Source: Caballeronia humi
Lineage (GTDB): Bacteria; Pseudomonadota; Gammaproteobacteria; Burkholderiales; Burkholderiaceae
Reading direction: 5' to 3'
DNA length: 64,000 bases
Assembly: GCF_001544475.1 (NCBI RefSeq)
Contig: NZ_FCNW02000001.1
Coordinates: forward strand, 372,001 to 436,000
How positions within the stretch are numbered: the first letter of the stretch is position 1; each line of letters starts with the position of its first letter. The notes beneath the pieces were generated by a model. It ran no database searches and had not been told where the DNA came from. It saw only the letters and a list, made by a program, of their open reading frames with translations. This document shows, one piece after another, positions 1-8,544 of this stretch. A program made the translations under genes and the position numbers.

Positions 1-130
1 ACGCTTCTGGAACACCGGCATCCGCATCGAGGACGACGCCATCGTCACGGCCACCGGCTGCGAGCTGATCACGCGCGAAATTCCCGTCGATGCCGCCGAA
101 ATCGAAGCGTTGATGCGCGCGTCGAGGTGA
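1..130 (+). CDS. pepP: Xaa-Pro aminopeptidase, C-terminal end (partial)
   Basis: Only the last 42 codons are in the window. They encode the closing part of the creatinase-fold (M24B) domain, with the pattern GIRIEDD followed by a short helix and a TGA stop. In aminopeptidase P this Glu-containing strand (RIED) supplies a metal ligand of the two-manganese centre, which removes an N-terminal residue when proline is second. The stop lies 7 bases before the next ATG, so the two genes are probably co-transcribed. The identification rests on a short tail and on the common Burkholderiaceae order pepP-UbiH-like-dusB. Confidence 0.7.
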   Translation, partial: RFWNTGIRIEDDAIVTATGCELITREIPVDAAEIEALMRASR

Positions 131-137
131 ATCCGTA

Positions 138-1304
138 ATGACCGAAGCCATTCCCTTCGACTTCGATATCGCGATCGTCGGCGCGGGGCCGGTCGGGCTC
201 GCGCTCGCCGGCTGGCTCGCGCGGCGCAGCGCGACTTCGCGCCTGTCGGTCGCGTTGATCGACGCGCGCACGCCCGAGGCGGCATCTGCCGATCCGCGTT
301 CGCTCGCGCTCTCGCACGGCAGCCGCGTGATGCTGGAGACGCTCGGCTTTCCCGCCGACGCCACGCCGATCCGCCGCATCCACGTCTCGCAGCGCGGGCA
401 CTTCGGCCGCACGCTGATCGAGCACGACGAGCACGAACTGCCCGCGCTCGGCTACGTCGCGCGTTACGGGTCGCTCGTGAGCGCGCTCGCGAAGGCGGTG
501 CGCGAGAGCGGCGTCCACTGGCTCACCGAAACGCACGCCCTCCCGCCGATGCAGGACCACGACGGCGTCACGCTGCCGGTGCAATCCGCGAGCGGCGAGC
601 GCACGATCCGCGCGCGCGTTCTCGTAAATGCGGAAGGCGGCTTGTACGAGGATTCGCGCGAACACGCCCGCGATTACGGGCAGACGGCGATCGTCGGGAC
701 GGTGAGCGTTGCAGCGCCGCAGCCGAACGTCGCGTGGGAGCGCTTCACGCGCGAGGGCCCGATCGCGCTCCTGCCATGCGGAGGCGCGCGTCACGCCGAT
801 TATTCGCTCGTCTGGTGCTGCACGCCTGACGAAGCCGCGCGCCGCGCCGAGCTTCCCGACGAGGCGTTCCTCGCCGAACTCGGCGCCGCGTTCGGCGAGC
901 GCATGGGCCGCTTCACGCAGATCAAGGGCCGCGCCACCTTTCCGCTCGGGCTGAACGCGCTGCATGCGCTCGTCGAGCGGCGCACGGTCGCGATCGGCAA
1001 CGCGGCGCAGACGCTGCATCCGGTCGCCGGGCAGGGCCTGAACCTCGGCCTGCGCGACGCCCACGCACTCTGCGACGCGCTCTCCATCGACGGCGCTACG
1101 CCGCTTGCGCTTGCGCACTTCGCGCAGCGCCGGGCGCTCGACCGGCGCCTGACGATCGGCGCGACCGATACGCTCGCGCGCGTGTTCACCATCGATTTTC
1201 CGCCGCTCGCCGCGCTGCGCGGGCTCGCGTTGACGGCGCTGGAATTCCTGCCGCCGGTGAAGACGGCGCTCGCCAGGCAGATGATGTTCGGGCAGCGGCG
1301 CTGA
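138..1304 (+). CDS. UbiH/UbiF/VisC-family FAD monooxygenase (ubiquinone hydroxylase)
   Basis: A 388-residue flavoprotein hydroxylase of the UbiH/COQ6 group, which adds hydroxyls to the aromatic ring during aerobic ubiquinone synthesis at the inner membrane. The N-terminus carries the dinucleotide motif GAGPVG (about residues 14-19). The second FAD motif appears near residue 295 as IGNAAQTLHPVAGQGLNLGL, which is the family signature around the ribityl chain. The ATG is preceded by GAGGTGA, which overlaps the pepP stop. The length matches the family (about 380-400). Which ring position it hydroxylates cannot be told from sequence alone. The quinone genes ubiE, ubiJ and ubiB occur about 47 kb further on. 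Confidence 0.88.
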   Translation: MTEAIPFDFDIAIVGAGPVGLALAGWLARRSATSRLSVALIDARTPEAASADPRSLALSHGSRVMLETLGFPADATPIRRIHVSQRGHFGRTLIEHDEHELPALGYVARYGSLVSALAKAVRESGVHWLTETHALPPMQDHDGVTLPVQSASGERTIRARVLVNAEGGLYEDSREHARDYGQTAIVGTVSVAAPQPNVAWERFTREGPIALLPCGGARHADYSLVWCCTPDEAARRAELPDEAFLAELGAAFGERMGRFTQIKGRATFPLGLNALHALVERRTVAIGNAAQTLHPVAGQGLNLGLRDAHALCDALSIDGATPLALAHFAQRRALDRRLTIGATDTLARVFTIDFPPLAALRGLALTALEFLPPVKTALARQMMFGQRR

Positions 1305-1525
1305 ACGGCAACGCCGAATCTGCGAATCATCGAAAGGCTCGGCCAGCGGGGCGCCGAGCGCTCGCCGGTGTGCACCGCCCCACGCCATCCACCCCGACTT
1401 ATCCCCCTCCCGACCCCCGACTTTCATAGAAGATTTAAAGACTTGCATGCGATTGCACTTAAATTCAGCAACGCGTTCGCGTTAAAATAGCTGTTTTCCT
1501 AACGCATTATCGTGTCCGCCGTGTC

Positions 1526-2635
1526 ATGCGGACGCCGCCCGCCTTCATGCCCAGCATCGGTTCACACGTTCTTCGCAACAATCTTTTCGTCGCGCCGATG
1601 GCGGGCGTCACCGACCGCCCGTTCCGGCAGTTGTGCAAGCGCATGGGCGCGGGATACGCAGTGTCGGAGATGGTCGCGTCGAACGCGCAGCTCTGGAAAA
1701 GCGAGAAGACGATGCGCCGCGCGAACCACGCCGGCGAAGTCGAGCCGATCTCCGTGCAGATCGCCGGCGCCGATCCGCAGATGCTGGCTGAAGCCGCGCG
1801 TCACAACGTCGCGAACGGCGCGCAGATCATCGACATCAACATGGGCTGTCCCGCGAAGAAGGTCTGCAATGTCGCGGCGGGTTCCGCGCTCTTGCAAAAC
1901 GAGGCGCTCGTCGCGCGGATCGTCGAGGCGGTGGTGCAGGCGGTCGGCGTCGGGCCGGATGCCGTGCCCGTCACGCTGAAAATCCGCACCGGCTGGAATC
2001 GCGAGAACAAGAACGCGCTGAACATCGCGCGGATCGCCGAGAACGCGGGCATCGCTATGCTCACCGTCCACGGCCGCACCCGCGCCGACCTCTACAAGGG
2101 CGACGCGGAATACGAAACCATCGCGGCGGTGAAGGCGTCGGTGAAAATTCCCGTGGTCGCGAACGGCGACATCGCCACGCCGGAAAAAGCGCGCGACGTG
2201 CTCGCCGCCACCGGCGCCGACGCCATCATGATCGGCCGCGCGGCGCAGGGCCGGCCGTGGCTGTTCCGCGAGATCGAGCACTTCCTTTTGACCGGCGAGC
2301 GCATGCTGCCGCCGCGCATCGACGAGATCCAGCAGGTGATGAACGAGCACCTCGAAGACCACTACGCCTTCTACGGGGAATTCACGGGCGTACGCACTGC
2401 GCGCAAGCACATCGGCTGGTACACTCGCGGCCTTTCTGGCGCCAATACGTTCAGGCATCGCATGAACACGCTGGATACCACACGAGAACAATTGCTCGCC
2501 GTCAACGAATTCTTCGACGCTCAAAAAGCGTTGTCCGACCGTCTCGTCTATGTTGACGAAGCGCTCGGGCCGGAGGAAGCCGGGGATGAAGAATCGTGCG
2601 ACGGGCAGAACACCACAGACCGAATTGCCGCATGA
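1526..2635 (+). CDS. dusB: tRNA-dihydrouridine synthase B
   Basis: An FMN-dependent TIM-barrel enzyme of 369 residues that reduces uridine in the D-loop of tRNAs. It opens with the family signature NNLFVAPMAGVTDRPFR. It has the catalytic cysteine in NMGCPAKKV and the FMN-phosphate-binding region IGRAAQGRPW. Translation may begin at 1526 or at the in-frame ATG at 1547, which would remove seven non-conserved residues. Its stop overlaps the fis start (ATGA), the dusB-fis pairing that is also conserved in Enterobacteria. The 220 bases upstream contain an AT-rich stretch with a TAAAAT box near 1483, a possible -10 with no convincing -35. Confidence 0.95.
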   Translation: MRTPPAFMPSIGSHVLRNNLFVAPMAGVTDRPFRQLCKRMGAGYAVSEMVASNAQLWKSEKTMRRANHAGEVEPISVQIAGADPQMLAEAARHNVANGAQIIDINMGCPAKKVCNVAAGSALLQNEALVARIVEAVVQAVGVGPDAVPVTLKIRTGWNRENKNALNIARIAENAGIAMLTVHGRTRADLYKGDAEYETIAAVKASVKIPVVANGDIATPEKARDVLAATGADAIMIGRAAQGRPWLFREIEHFLLTGERMLPPRIDEIQQVMNEHLEDHYAFYGEFTGVRTARKHIGWYTRGLSGANTFRHRMNTLDTTREQLLAVNEFFDAQKALSDRLVYVDEALGPEEAGDEESCDGQNTTDRIAA

Positions 2636-2865
2636 GCAGACATAACATCGAACAATGCGTCCGCCAGAGCCTGGACAACTATTTTCAGGATCTCGACGGC
2701 TCCAATCCGCACGACGTCTACGACATGGTGATTTCGTGCGTCGAAAAACCGTTGCTCGAGGTGGTCCTCGAGCAGGCGGGCGGCAACCAGTCGCTCGCGG
2801 CTGAATATCTCGGCATCAACCGCAACACGCTGCGCAAGAAGCTGCAACAGCACGGACTGATTTGA
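2632..2865 (+). CDS. fis: Fis-family nucleoid-associated DNA-binding protein
   Basis: A 77-residue protein that is mostly a Fis-type helix-turn-helix. The C-terminal half (about 48-77) reads [20 protein letters not shown], the recognition unit of Fis and NtrC-type activators. The ATG at 2632 overlaps the dusB stop by four bases, so translation is probably coupled. A longer in-frame reading from 2596 lies wholly inside dusB and adds no conserved sequence, so it was not chosen. The protein is shorter than enterobacterial Fis (98 residues), with a reduced N-terminal arm, which is usual in betaproteobacteria. Confidence 0.92.
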   Translation: MSRHNIEQCVRQSLDNYFQDLDGSNPHDVYDMVISCVEKPLLEVVLEQAGGNQSLAAEYLGINRNTLRKKLQQHGLI

Positions 2866-2924
2866 TCCGCAGGGCCACGGCTCAAGGCCCGTTCCGCATC
2901 CCTACTTCGGTTTCAGCCTTCATC

Positions 2925-4490
2925 ATGATCAAGCAAGCGCTCATTTCCGTTTCCGACAAGTCCGGCATCGTCGATTTTGCGAAATCGCTGTCGGACCTCG
3001 GCGTCAAGCTCCTGTCGACCGGCGGCACGGCGAAACTGCTCGCCGACTCGGGTCTGCCCGTCACCGAAGTCGCCGATTACACCGGCTTCCCGGAAATGCT
3101 CGATGGCCGCGTGAAGACGCTGCATCCGAAAGTGCACGGCGGCATCCTCGCGCGCCGCGACCTGCCGGAACACATGGCCGCGCTCGAACAACACGAGATC
3201 CCGACGATCGACCTGCTCGTCGTGAACCTGTATCCGTTCGTGCAGACGGTGGCGAAGGAAGAGTGCTCGCTGGAAGACGCGATCGAGAACATCGACATCG
3301 GCGGTCCGACGATGCTGCGCTCGGCGGCGAAGAATCATCGCGACGTGACGGTCGTCGTCGACCCGGCGGACTACAAGACCGTCCTCGACGAAATGCGCAC
3401 GAACGGCAATTCGGTCGGTTACGCGACGAATTTCAAGCTCGCGACGAAGGTTTTCGCGCACACCGCGCAGTACGACGGCGCGATCACGAATTACCTGACG
3501 AGCCTTACCGACGAACTGCGCCACGCCGACCGCAACACGTATCCGTCGACGTTCAACCTCGCGTTCGAGAAGGTGCAGGACCTGCGCTACGGCGAAAATC
3601 CGCATCAAAGCGCGGCGTTTTACCGCGATTTGACGACGCCCGCTGGCGCGCTGGCGAACTACAAGCAGTTGCAGGGCAAGGAACTGTCCTACAACAACAT
3701 CGCCGACTCCGACGCCGCGTGGGAATGCGTGAAAACCTTCGACACGCCCGCCTGCGTCATCATCAAGCACGCGAATCCGTGCGGCGTGGCGATCGGCGCG
3801 AACGCTCACGATGCGTACGCGAAGGCTTTCCAGACCGATCCGACGTCGGCGTTCGGCGGGATCATCGCGTTCAATCGCGAAGTCGACGAAGCGGCGGCGC
3901 AGGCGGTCGCGAAGCAGTTCGTCGAAGTGCTGATCGCGCCCTCGTTCAGCGACGCCGCGAAGCAGGTGTTCGCCGCGAAGCAGAACGTGCGCTTGCTGCA
4001 AATCGCGCTCGGCGACGGCCACAACGCGTTCGACCTGAAGCGCGTCGGCGGCGGGCTGCTCGTACAGTCGCTCGACTCGAAGAACGTGCAGCCGCATGAG
4101 CTGCGCGTCGTAACGAAGCGCCATCCGACGCCGAAAGAAATGGACGACCTGATGTTCGCGTGGCGCGTGGCGAAGTATGTGAAATCGAACGCGATCGTGT
4201 TCTGCGGTGGCGGCATGACGCTCGGCGTCGGCGCGGGGCAAATGAGCCGCGTGGATTCGGCGCGCATCGCGAGTATCAAGGCGCAGAACGCGGGGCTCAC
4301 GCTGACGGGCTCGGCGGTGGCTTCGGATGCGTTCTTCCCGTTCCGCGACGGCCTCGACGTCGTCGTGAACGCGGGCGCGACCTGCGTGATCCAGCCCGGC
4401 GGCTCGATGCGCGACGACGAAGTCGTCGCCGCCGCCGACGAGCACAACGTCGCGATGATCCTCACCGGCACGCGCCACTTCCGGCACTGA
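2925..4490 (+). CDS. purH: Bifunctional AICAR transformylase/IMP cyclohydrolase
   Basis: Catalyses the last two steps of de novo IMP synthesis: formyl transfer to AICAR, then ring closure. The N-terminal MGS-like cyclohydrolase domain (residues about 1-150) begins [13 protein letters not shown] and includes STGGTAKLL. The transformylase domain contains the KHANPCG motif with the catalytic Lys-His pair. The start at 2925 gives 521 residues, close to the usual 520-530; an upstream in-frame start at 2862 adds 21 unconserved residues. It follows fis by 59 bases and may be part of the same transcription unit. Confidence 0.97.
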   Translation: MIKQALISVSDKSGIVDFAKSLSDLGVKLLSTGGTAKLLADSGLPVTEVADYTGFPEMLDGRVKTLHPKVHGGILARRDLPEHMAALEQHEIPTIDLLVVNLYPFVQTVAKEECSLEDAIENIDIGGPTMLRSAAKNHRDVTVVVDPADYKTVLDEMRTNGNSVGYATNFKLATKVFAHTAQYDGAITNYLTSLTDELRHADRNTYPSTFNLAFEKVQDLRYGENPHQSAAFYRDLTTPAGALANYKQLQGKELSYNNIADSDAAWECVKTFDTPACVIIKHANPCGVAIGANAHDAYAKAFQTDPTSAFGGIIAFNREVDEAAAQAVAKQFVEVLIAPSFSDAAKQVFAAKQNVRLLQIALGDGHNAFDLKRVGGGLLVQSLDSKNVQPHELRVVTKRHPTPKEMDDLMFAWRVAKYVKSNAIVFCGGGMTLGVGAGQMSRVDSARIASIKAQNAGLTLTGSAVASDAFFPFRDGLDVVVNAGATCVIQPGGSMRDDEVVAAADEHNVAMILTGTRHFRH

Positions 4491-4596
4491 CCGTCGCGCA
4501 CGCCGGCCGCCTCGCGCGCGCCGGCGTTGCCGCAATCGCGCGCGGCGCCGACAATAGGGCCTGTCCATTTCCCACCGAGGCCACTTCTCCGATCCC

Positions 4597-5139
4597 ATGC
4601 GAATCCTCGGCATAGACCCGGGCCTGCGCGTCACCGGCTTCGGCGTCATCGACAAGACCGGCCACACGCTGACCTACGTGACGAGCGGCGTCATCAAGAC
4701 CGCCGATGCCGACCTCCCGTCGCGCCTGAATACGATCTTCGAAGGCATTTCGACGCTCGTCGCGCAGCACGCGCCCGACCAGTCGGCGATCGAAAAGGTG
4801 TTCGTCAACGTGAATCCGCAATCGACGCTGCTCCTCGGCCAGGCGCGCGGCGCCGCGATCTGCGGTCTGGTTGCCAGCGGCGTGCCGGTCGCGGAATATA
4901 CGGCGTTGCAGTTGAAGCAGGCGGTCGTCGGATACGGGCGCGCCACCAAGGAACAAATGCAGCAGATGGTCGTGCGCCTGCTCAACCTCACGGGCGTGCC
5001 CAGCACCGACGCCGCTGACGCCCTCGGCATGGCGATCTGCCACGCGCACGGCGGCGGCGCGCTCGCGACGCTCGGCGGCATCGCGCCATCGCTCGCGAAG
5101 AAAGGCCTGCGCGTGCGGCGCGGGCGGCTCATCGGTTAA
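4597..5139 (+). CDS. ruvC: Holliday junction resolvase RuvC
   Basis: A 180-residue RNase H-fold endonuclease that cuts Holliday junctions after RuvAB branch migration. The first catalytic aspartate is in ILGIDPG (Asp7), a glutamate is in AIEKVFVN, and the C-terminal acidic pair is in DAADALGMA. All four metal ligands seem present. It is followed by ruvA after 34 bases. The 106 bases before it, after purH, may carry a separate promoter, but no clear boxes stand out. Confidence 0.97.
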   Translation: MRILGIDPGLRVTGFGVIDKTGHTLTYVTSGVIKTADADLPSRLNTIFEGISTLVAQHAPDQSAIEKVFVNVNPQSTLLLGQARGAAICGLVASGVPVAEYTALQLKQAVVGYGRATKEQMQQMVVRLLNLTGVPSTDAADALGMAICHAHGGGALATLGGIAPSLAKKGLRVRRGRLIG

Positions 5140-5173
5140 ATCGCGGTTAATCCACTTTTTCACGAAGCTCACC

Positions 5174-5755
5174 ATGATCGGTCGCATCGCCGGCGTTCTG
5201 CTGGAAAAAAATCCGCCGCATCTGCTCGTCGATTGCGGCGGCGTCGGGTATGAAATCGCCGTGCCGATGAGCACGTTCTACAACCTGCCGCACAACGGCG
5301 AGAAGGTCGTGTTGCTCACGCAACTGATCGTGCGCGAGGATGCGCATCTGCTTTACGGTTTCGGCACCGCGCAGGAACGCACGACGTTTCGCGAACTGCT
5401 CAAGATCAGCGGGATCGGCGCGCGGATGGCGCTCGCGGTGCTGTCGGGTATGAGCGTCCAGGAACTCGCGCAGGCTGTGACGCTGCAGGACGCCGCGCGC
5501 CTCACGCGCACGCCGGGCATCGGCAAGAAGACGGCCGAGCGGTTGCTGCTCGAACTGAAGGGGAAACTCGGCGCGGATCTCGGTGCCGTGGCAGGCGCGA
5601 TAGCGGTCTCGGATCACGCGAGCGATATTCTGAATGCGTTGCTCGCGCTCGGGTATTCGGAGAAGGAAGCGCTCGCGGCGGTGAAGAACATGCCAGCGGG
5701 AACGGGGGTGTCCGAGGGGATCAAGCTGGCGTTGAAGGCGTTGTCGAAGAGTTGA
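5174..5755 (+). CDS. ruvA: Holliday junction branch-migration protein RuvA
   Basis: A 193-residue tetrameric junction-binding subunit of the RuvAB motor. It begins [12 protein letters not shown] (OB fold). Two helix-hairpin-helix motifs follow, at [13 protein letters not shown] and [18 protein letters not shown]-terminal three-helix domain that would contact RuvB covers about residues 145-193. Its usual partner ruvB is not adjacent: a 2.8-kb cassette with different functions separates them. A strong GC hairpin follows the stop. Confidence 0.97.
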   Translation: MIGRIAGVLLEKNPPHLLVDCGGVGYEIAVPMSTFYNLPHNGEKVVLLTQLIVREDAHLLYGFGTAQERTTFRELLKISGIGARMALAVLSGMSVQELAQAVTLQDAARLTRTPGIGKKTAERLLLELKGKLGADLGAVAGAIAVSDHASDILNALLALGYSEKEALAAVKNMPAGTGVSEGIKLALKALSKS

Positions 5756-5762
5756 CCTTACG

Positions 5763-5794
5763 ACGCCCGCGCGGACTATCGCTCGCGCGGGCGT
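5763..5794. terminator. GC-rich hairpin between convergent ruvA and the CPVC gene
   Basis: Two perfect 11-base arms (ACGCCCGCGCG at 5763-5773 and its complement at 5784-5794) enclose a 10-base loop. The hairpin lies between the ruvA stop and the stop of the opposite-strand gene. The T-run on the plus side is weak (TAGCTTTT), so it may act in both directions with modest strength. Confidence 0.6.
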
Positions 5795-5802
5795 TGTAGC
5801 TT

Positions 5803-6042
5803 TTAGGCGTCGAGATCGCTCAGCTTCGCGCCGAAGTTGATGTGAAACGGCGCGCCGTCGAGCACCAGCGCAGGCACGGACACCACGCCGGCGCGCTTCG
5901 CGTCGCCGAGGCGATCCGGTTGAGTACCGAGATGCACGACTTCGACGTCGAACTGTTTCGGGTCGAGCGCCGTGACGAATTGCTGTTCAGCGGACACGCA
6001 GACCGGACATCCCGCGTGATAGAAGACTGCTTTCGATTTCAT
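5803..6042 (-). CDS. Small thioredoxin-fold protein with CPVC active site
   Basis: A 79-residue single-domain protein. After a first beta strand (AVFYH) it has a CPVC motif at Cys12-Cys15, and later SVPALVLDG, which supplies the cis-proline expected next to a thioredoxin-type active site. It is therefore a probable thiol-disulfide oxidoreductase or glutaredoxin-like protein; no signal peptide is seen, so it should be cytoplasmic. The start is set by AAAGGAAC just upstream of the ATG at 6042. It is the last gene of a minus-strand run behind a DHDPS-family enzyme and a class II aldolase. Its physiological partner is unknown. Confidence 0.75.
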   Translation of the reverse strand: MKSKAVFYHAGCPVCVSAEQQFVTALDPKQFDVEVVHLGTQPDRLGDAKRAGVVSVPALVLDGAPFHINFGAKLSDLDA

Positions 6043-6098
6043 GATTGTTCCTTTTTTATGGATGGACTCGCTGAGTCCTGAAATGCGCGAGGCCGCGT

Positions 6099-6995
6099 TC
6101 AGCGGGCCAGCGCCTGGTCGAGGAGCCGCGCCAGTTCGACGCGCGACTCCATGGATGCCGCCACGAGAGGCAGGCGCGGTGCGCCCGCATCGAAGCCGCG
6201 TAAAGAGAGTCCCGCTTTGACCGTCGTCGGCAGGCCGCCCTTCAGGATGAATTGCAGCACCGGCAACTGCTGGTAAAACACGCGTCGCGCCGTATCGAAA
6301 TCGCCGGCGCGCGCCGCCTGGTAGAGCTCCAGCACCTGCGCGGGAATCAGGTTCGCGGCGGCCGTGCACCAGCCCGTCGCGCCCGCGGCGAACGCCTCCA
6401 GCGCCAGCGGATTGCAGCCGTTGTAGAACCGGATGCGGTGATCCGAAAGCTGCGCGATGCGATGCATGCGCTGGATGTCGCCGGTGCTTTCCTTCACCAT
6501 GGTGACGTTGTCGATCGCGTTCACCATGCGCACGATGAATTCCGGCTGCATGTCCACGCCGCTCGTCGCGGGATTGTTGTAGAGCATGATCGGCGTGTCG
6601 GTTGCGCGTGCGACCGCGCTGACGTGCTCGAAAATCTCCGCCTCGCTCAGTTTCCAGTACGACACCGGGAGCAACATCACGGCATCGCTGCCGCGCTGCG
6701 CAGCGAAACGCGCGCGCTGCACGGCGCCCGCTGTCGTCAAGTCGGACACACCGACGATCACCGGCACGCGTCTGTTCGCCTGCTCGATTGAAATCGCCGC
6801 GACGCGTTGCCACTCGGCCTCCGTCAGATACGCGCTTTCGCCCGTGCTGCCGAGCGGCGCAATCGCGTGCGCGCCGTCGTCGATCAGGCGGTCGATCAGG
6901 CGCCGCAGCGCGGTTTCGTCGACGGAGCCGTCGGCGGCGAAGGGCGTCACGGGGTACGCGATGATGCCGTGGAATTGCGAAGGGCTTTCGGTCAT
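6099..6995 (-). CDS. Dihydrodipicolinate synthase/N-acetylneuraminate lyase family protein
   Basis: A 298-residue class I aldolase-type TIM barrel. The pyruvate-binding motif GSTGE is at about 49-53, the catalytic tyrosine is in MLYNNPA (Tyr139), and the Schiff-base lysine is in MVKEST (Lys168). The family cleaves or condenses pyruvate with aldehydes. Members outside lysine synthesis act in sugar-acid, hydroxyproline or aromatic catabolism. Here it neighbours a class II aldolase-fold gene rather than lysine genes, so a catabolic 2-keto acid lyase or dehydratase role is more likely than DapA. The substrate is not predictable. It starts 29 bases after the aldolase stop. Confidence 0.85.
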   Translation of the reverse strand: MTESPSQFHGIIAYPVTPFAADGSVDETALRRLIDRLIDDGAHAIAPLGSTGESAYLTEAEWQRVAAISIEQANRRVPVIVGVSDLTTAGAVQRARFAAQRGSDAVMLLPVSYWKLSEAEIFEHVSAVARATDTPIMLYNNPATSGVDMQPEFIVRMVNAIDNVTMVKESTGDIQRMHRIAQLSDHRIRFYNGCNPLALEAFAAGATGWCTAAANLIPAQVLELYQAARAGDFDTARRVFYQQLPVLQFILKGGLPTTVKAGLSLRGFDAGAPRLPLVAASMESRVELARLLDQALAR

Positions 6996-7024
6996 GGTCG
7001 GGTTCTTCGTAGTGTTGAGGAGGT

Positions 7025-7807
7025 TCACGCGAGACAGTCCGCGTGCGTGCGCAGCGCCCGGCGCGCGTAATACGCGAACGCGGCGGCGTGGCGCTTGTCG
7101 GTCGTGATCCAGTTGCGCGCCTCGATCGCGAGTTCCGGCGGCATCGGCTTGATGTCGCCCGCGCTCATCGCGAGCAGTTGCAGGCGCGCGGCGCGCTCGA
7201 TGAGCATTGCGAGCACGCACGCCTCCTCGATCGTCCGGCCGGTGACGACGTGCCCGTGGTGCGCAAGCAGCACCGCCCGTTTGTCGCCGAGGGCGCGCGT
7301 GATCATCTCGCCCTCCTCGTTGCCGACGGGAATGCCCGGCCACTTCGGCAGGAACGCGCAGTCGTCGTAGAGCGGACAGGTGTCCATGTGCGAGACGACG
7401 AGCGGCGTCTCCAGCATCGACAGCGCGGCAACGTGCGCCGGATGCGTGTGAACGATGCAGTTCACGTCGCTGCGATGCCGGTAGATCCACGTATGAAAGC
7501 GGTTCGCGGGATTCGCCATGCCGGCGCCCTCGATCACGTTCAGGTCCTCGTCGACTTCGAGCAGATTGCGTTCGCTGATCTCGTCGAAACCGAGGCCGAG
7601 CTGCTGCGTGTAATAGCGCCCGGGCGTGCCGGTGCGGCACGTGATCTGTCCGGCGAGGCCGGAATCGTGTCCGCCGTCGAACAGGATGCGACACGTCAGC
7701 GCGAGTCTTTGCCGATCGCTCCACGCGTTATCGGCGATTGCGTGTTGCATCCGCCGATGCGCCAGTTCGACGAGTTCGGATTTCGCTGCTTCAAGACTGT
7801 TTGCCAT
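7025..7807 (-). CDS. Class II aldolase/adducin family protein
   Basis: A 260-residue protein of the fuculose-1-phosphate aldolase/adducin head fold. The zinc-binding motif HTHPAH lies at His120-His125, and a further histidine cluster (AHHGH) near residue 192 supplies the remaining ligand. Many family members are decarboxylases or aldolases in sugar or aromatic catabolism. It is the first gene of the minus-strand cassette and diverges from the XRE-cupin regulator across a 129-base promoter region with a palindrome. The substrate is unknown. Confidence 0.85.
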   Translation of the reverse strand: MANSLEAAKSELVELAHRRMQHAIADNAWSDRQRLALTCRILFDGGHDSGLAGQITCRTGTPGRYYTQQLGLGFDEISERNLLEVDEDLNVIEGAGMANPANRFHTWIYRHRSDVNCIVHTHPAHVAALSMLETPLVVSHMDTCPLYDDCAFLPKWPGIPVGNEEGEMITRALGDKRAVLLAHHGHVVTGRTIEEACVLAMLIERAARLQLLAMSAGDIKPMPPELAIEARNWITTDKRHAAAFAYYARRALRTHADCLA

Positions 7808-7878
7808 CTATGACTCCGTGCCAGAATTGCGGCTTCACTTCACCGCGCGTTTGATCGATAGGACACAGAGTAAACTAC

Positions 7879-7895
7879 ATGACACTTGGTGTCAT
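7879..7895. promoter_or_regulatory. 17-bp palindrome in divergent aldolase/XRE-cupin promoter
   Basis: The two 7-base arms ATGACAC and GTGTCAT are exact reverse complements separated by TTG. It is the only strong dyad I see between the class II aldolase and the XRE-cupin gene, which makes it the best candidate operator for that regulator. Its assignment is inference from position and symmetry. Confidence 0.55.
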
Positions 7896-7936
7896 AGCCA
7901 ATCAATGATTTCTATGCGATTCCATCGAAAAGCCCT

Positions 7937-8506
7937 ATGAGCGTCCGATTGAAGATGTTGCGCAAGCAAAGCGGCATGACGCTCGACACGCTCGGCCAGC
8001 TCACCGGCCTGACGAAGAGCTATCTGTCGAAGGTGGAGCGCGGCTTGAGCACGCCGTCGATTTCGGTCGCGCTCAAGCTCGCTGAGGCGTTGCGGGTGGA
8101 CGTCGAGAGCCTGTTCGCCGGCCGCGCCGCGCGCGAACCCGTGACGATCGTGCGCAAGACCGAACGCATCGCGCTGTCGGGCGGCGCCGAGGGCGGCGAG
8201 CCACGCGTGCAGATGATCGGCGGCGGCCCGGACGAACGCGCGCTGCTGCCGTTCGTGCTGCGTCCGCCCGCGGATTTCGCGGCATCGACGTTCAAGGAGC
8301 ATGCGGGTGACGAGTTCCTGTTCGTGCATCGCGGCGCGATCGAAGTGGAAGTCGGCGGAGAGACGATCGCCCTCAAGACCGGCGACGCCATGCATTTCAA
8401 CGCCGCGCTGCCGCACCGCATCCGCACGCTCGGCGCGGTGCAGGCGGAAGTGCTGGTGGTCGTCGCGGGTAATGGGGACGGCGCGCACGAGTCCGACGAA
8501 ACGTAG
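7937..8506 (+). CDS. XRE-family transcriptional regulator with cupin sensor domain
   Basis: A 189-residue regulator in two parts. Residues about 1-62 form an HTH_3 domain ([20 protein letters not shown], then SYLSKVERG). Residues about 110-180 form a cupin_2 barrel ([17 protein letters not shown] and [17 protein letters not shown]), likely binding the inducing metabolite. Proteins of this architecture usually control an adjacent catabolic operon. The divergent aldolase/DHDPS-family genes are the natural target. It ends 38 bases before ruvB, so transcription of the regulator could read into ruvB. Confidence 0.88.
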   Translation: MSVRLKMLRKQSGMTLDTLGQLTGLTKSYLSKVERGLSTPSISVALKLAEALRVDVESLFAGRAAREPVTIVRKTERIALSGGAEGGEPRVQMIGGGPDERALLPFVLRPPADFAASTFKEHAGDEFLFVHRGAIEVEVGGETIALKTGDAMHFNAALPHRIRTLGAVQAEVLVVVAGNGDGAHESDET

Positions 8507-8544
8507 CCTCTACGTCGCAAAACTACGCCTGTACAATCGAAAAC

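Noticed and set aside
1483..1488. TAAAAT box as dusB promoter
   Set aside because: No -35 at an acceptable distance (TTGCAC is 24 bases away), so it is mentioned only in the dusB entry and not listed as a promoter.
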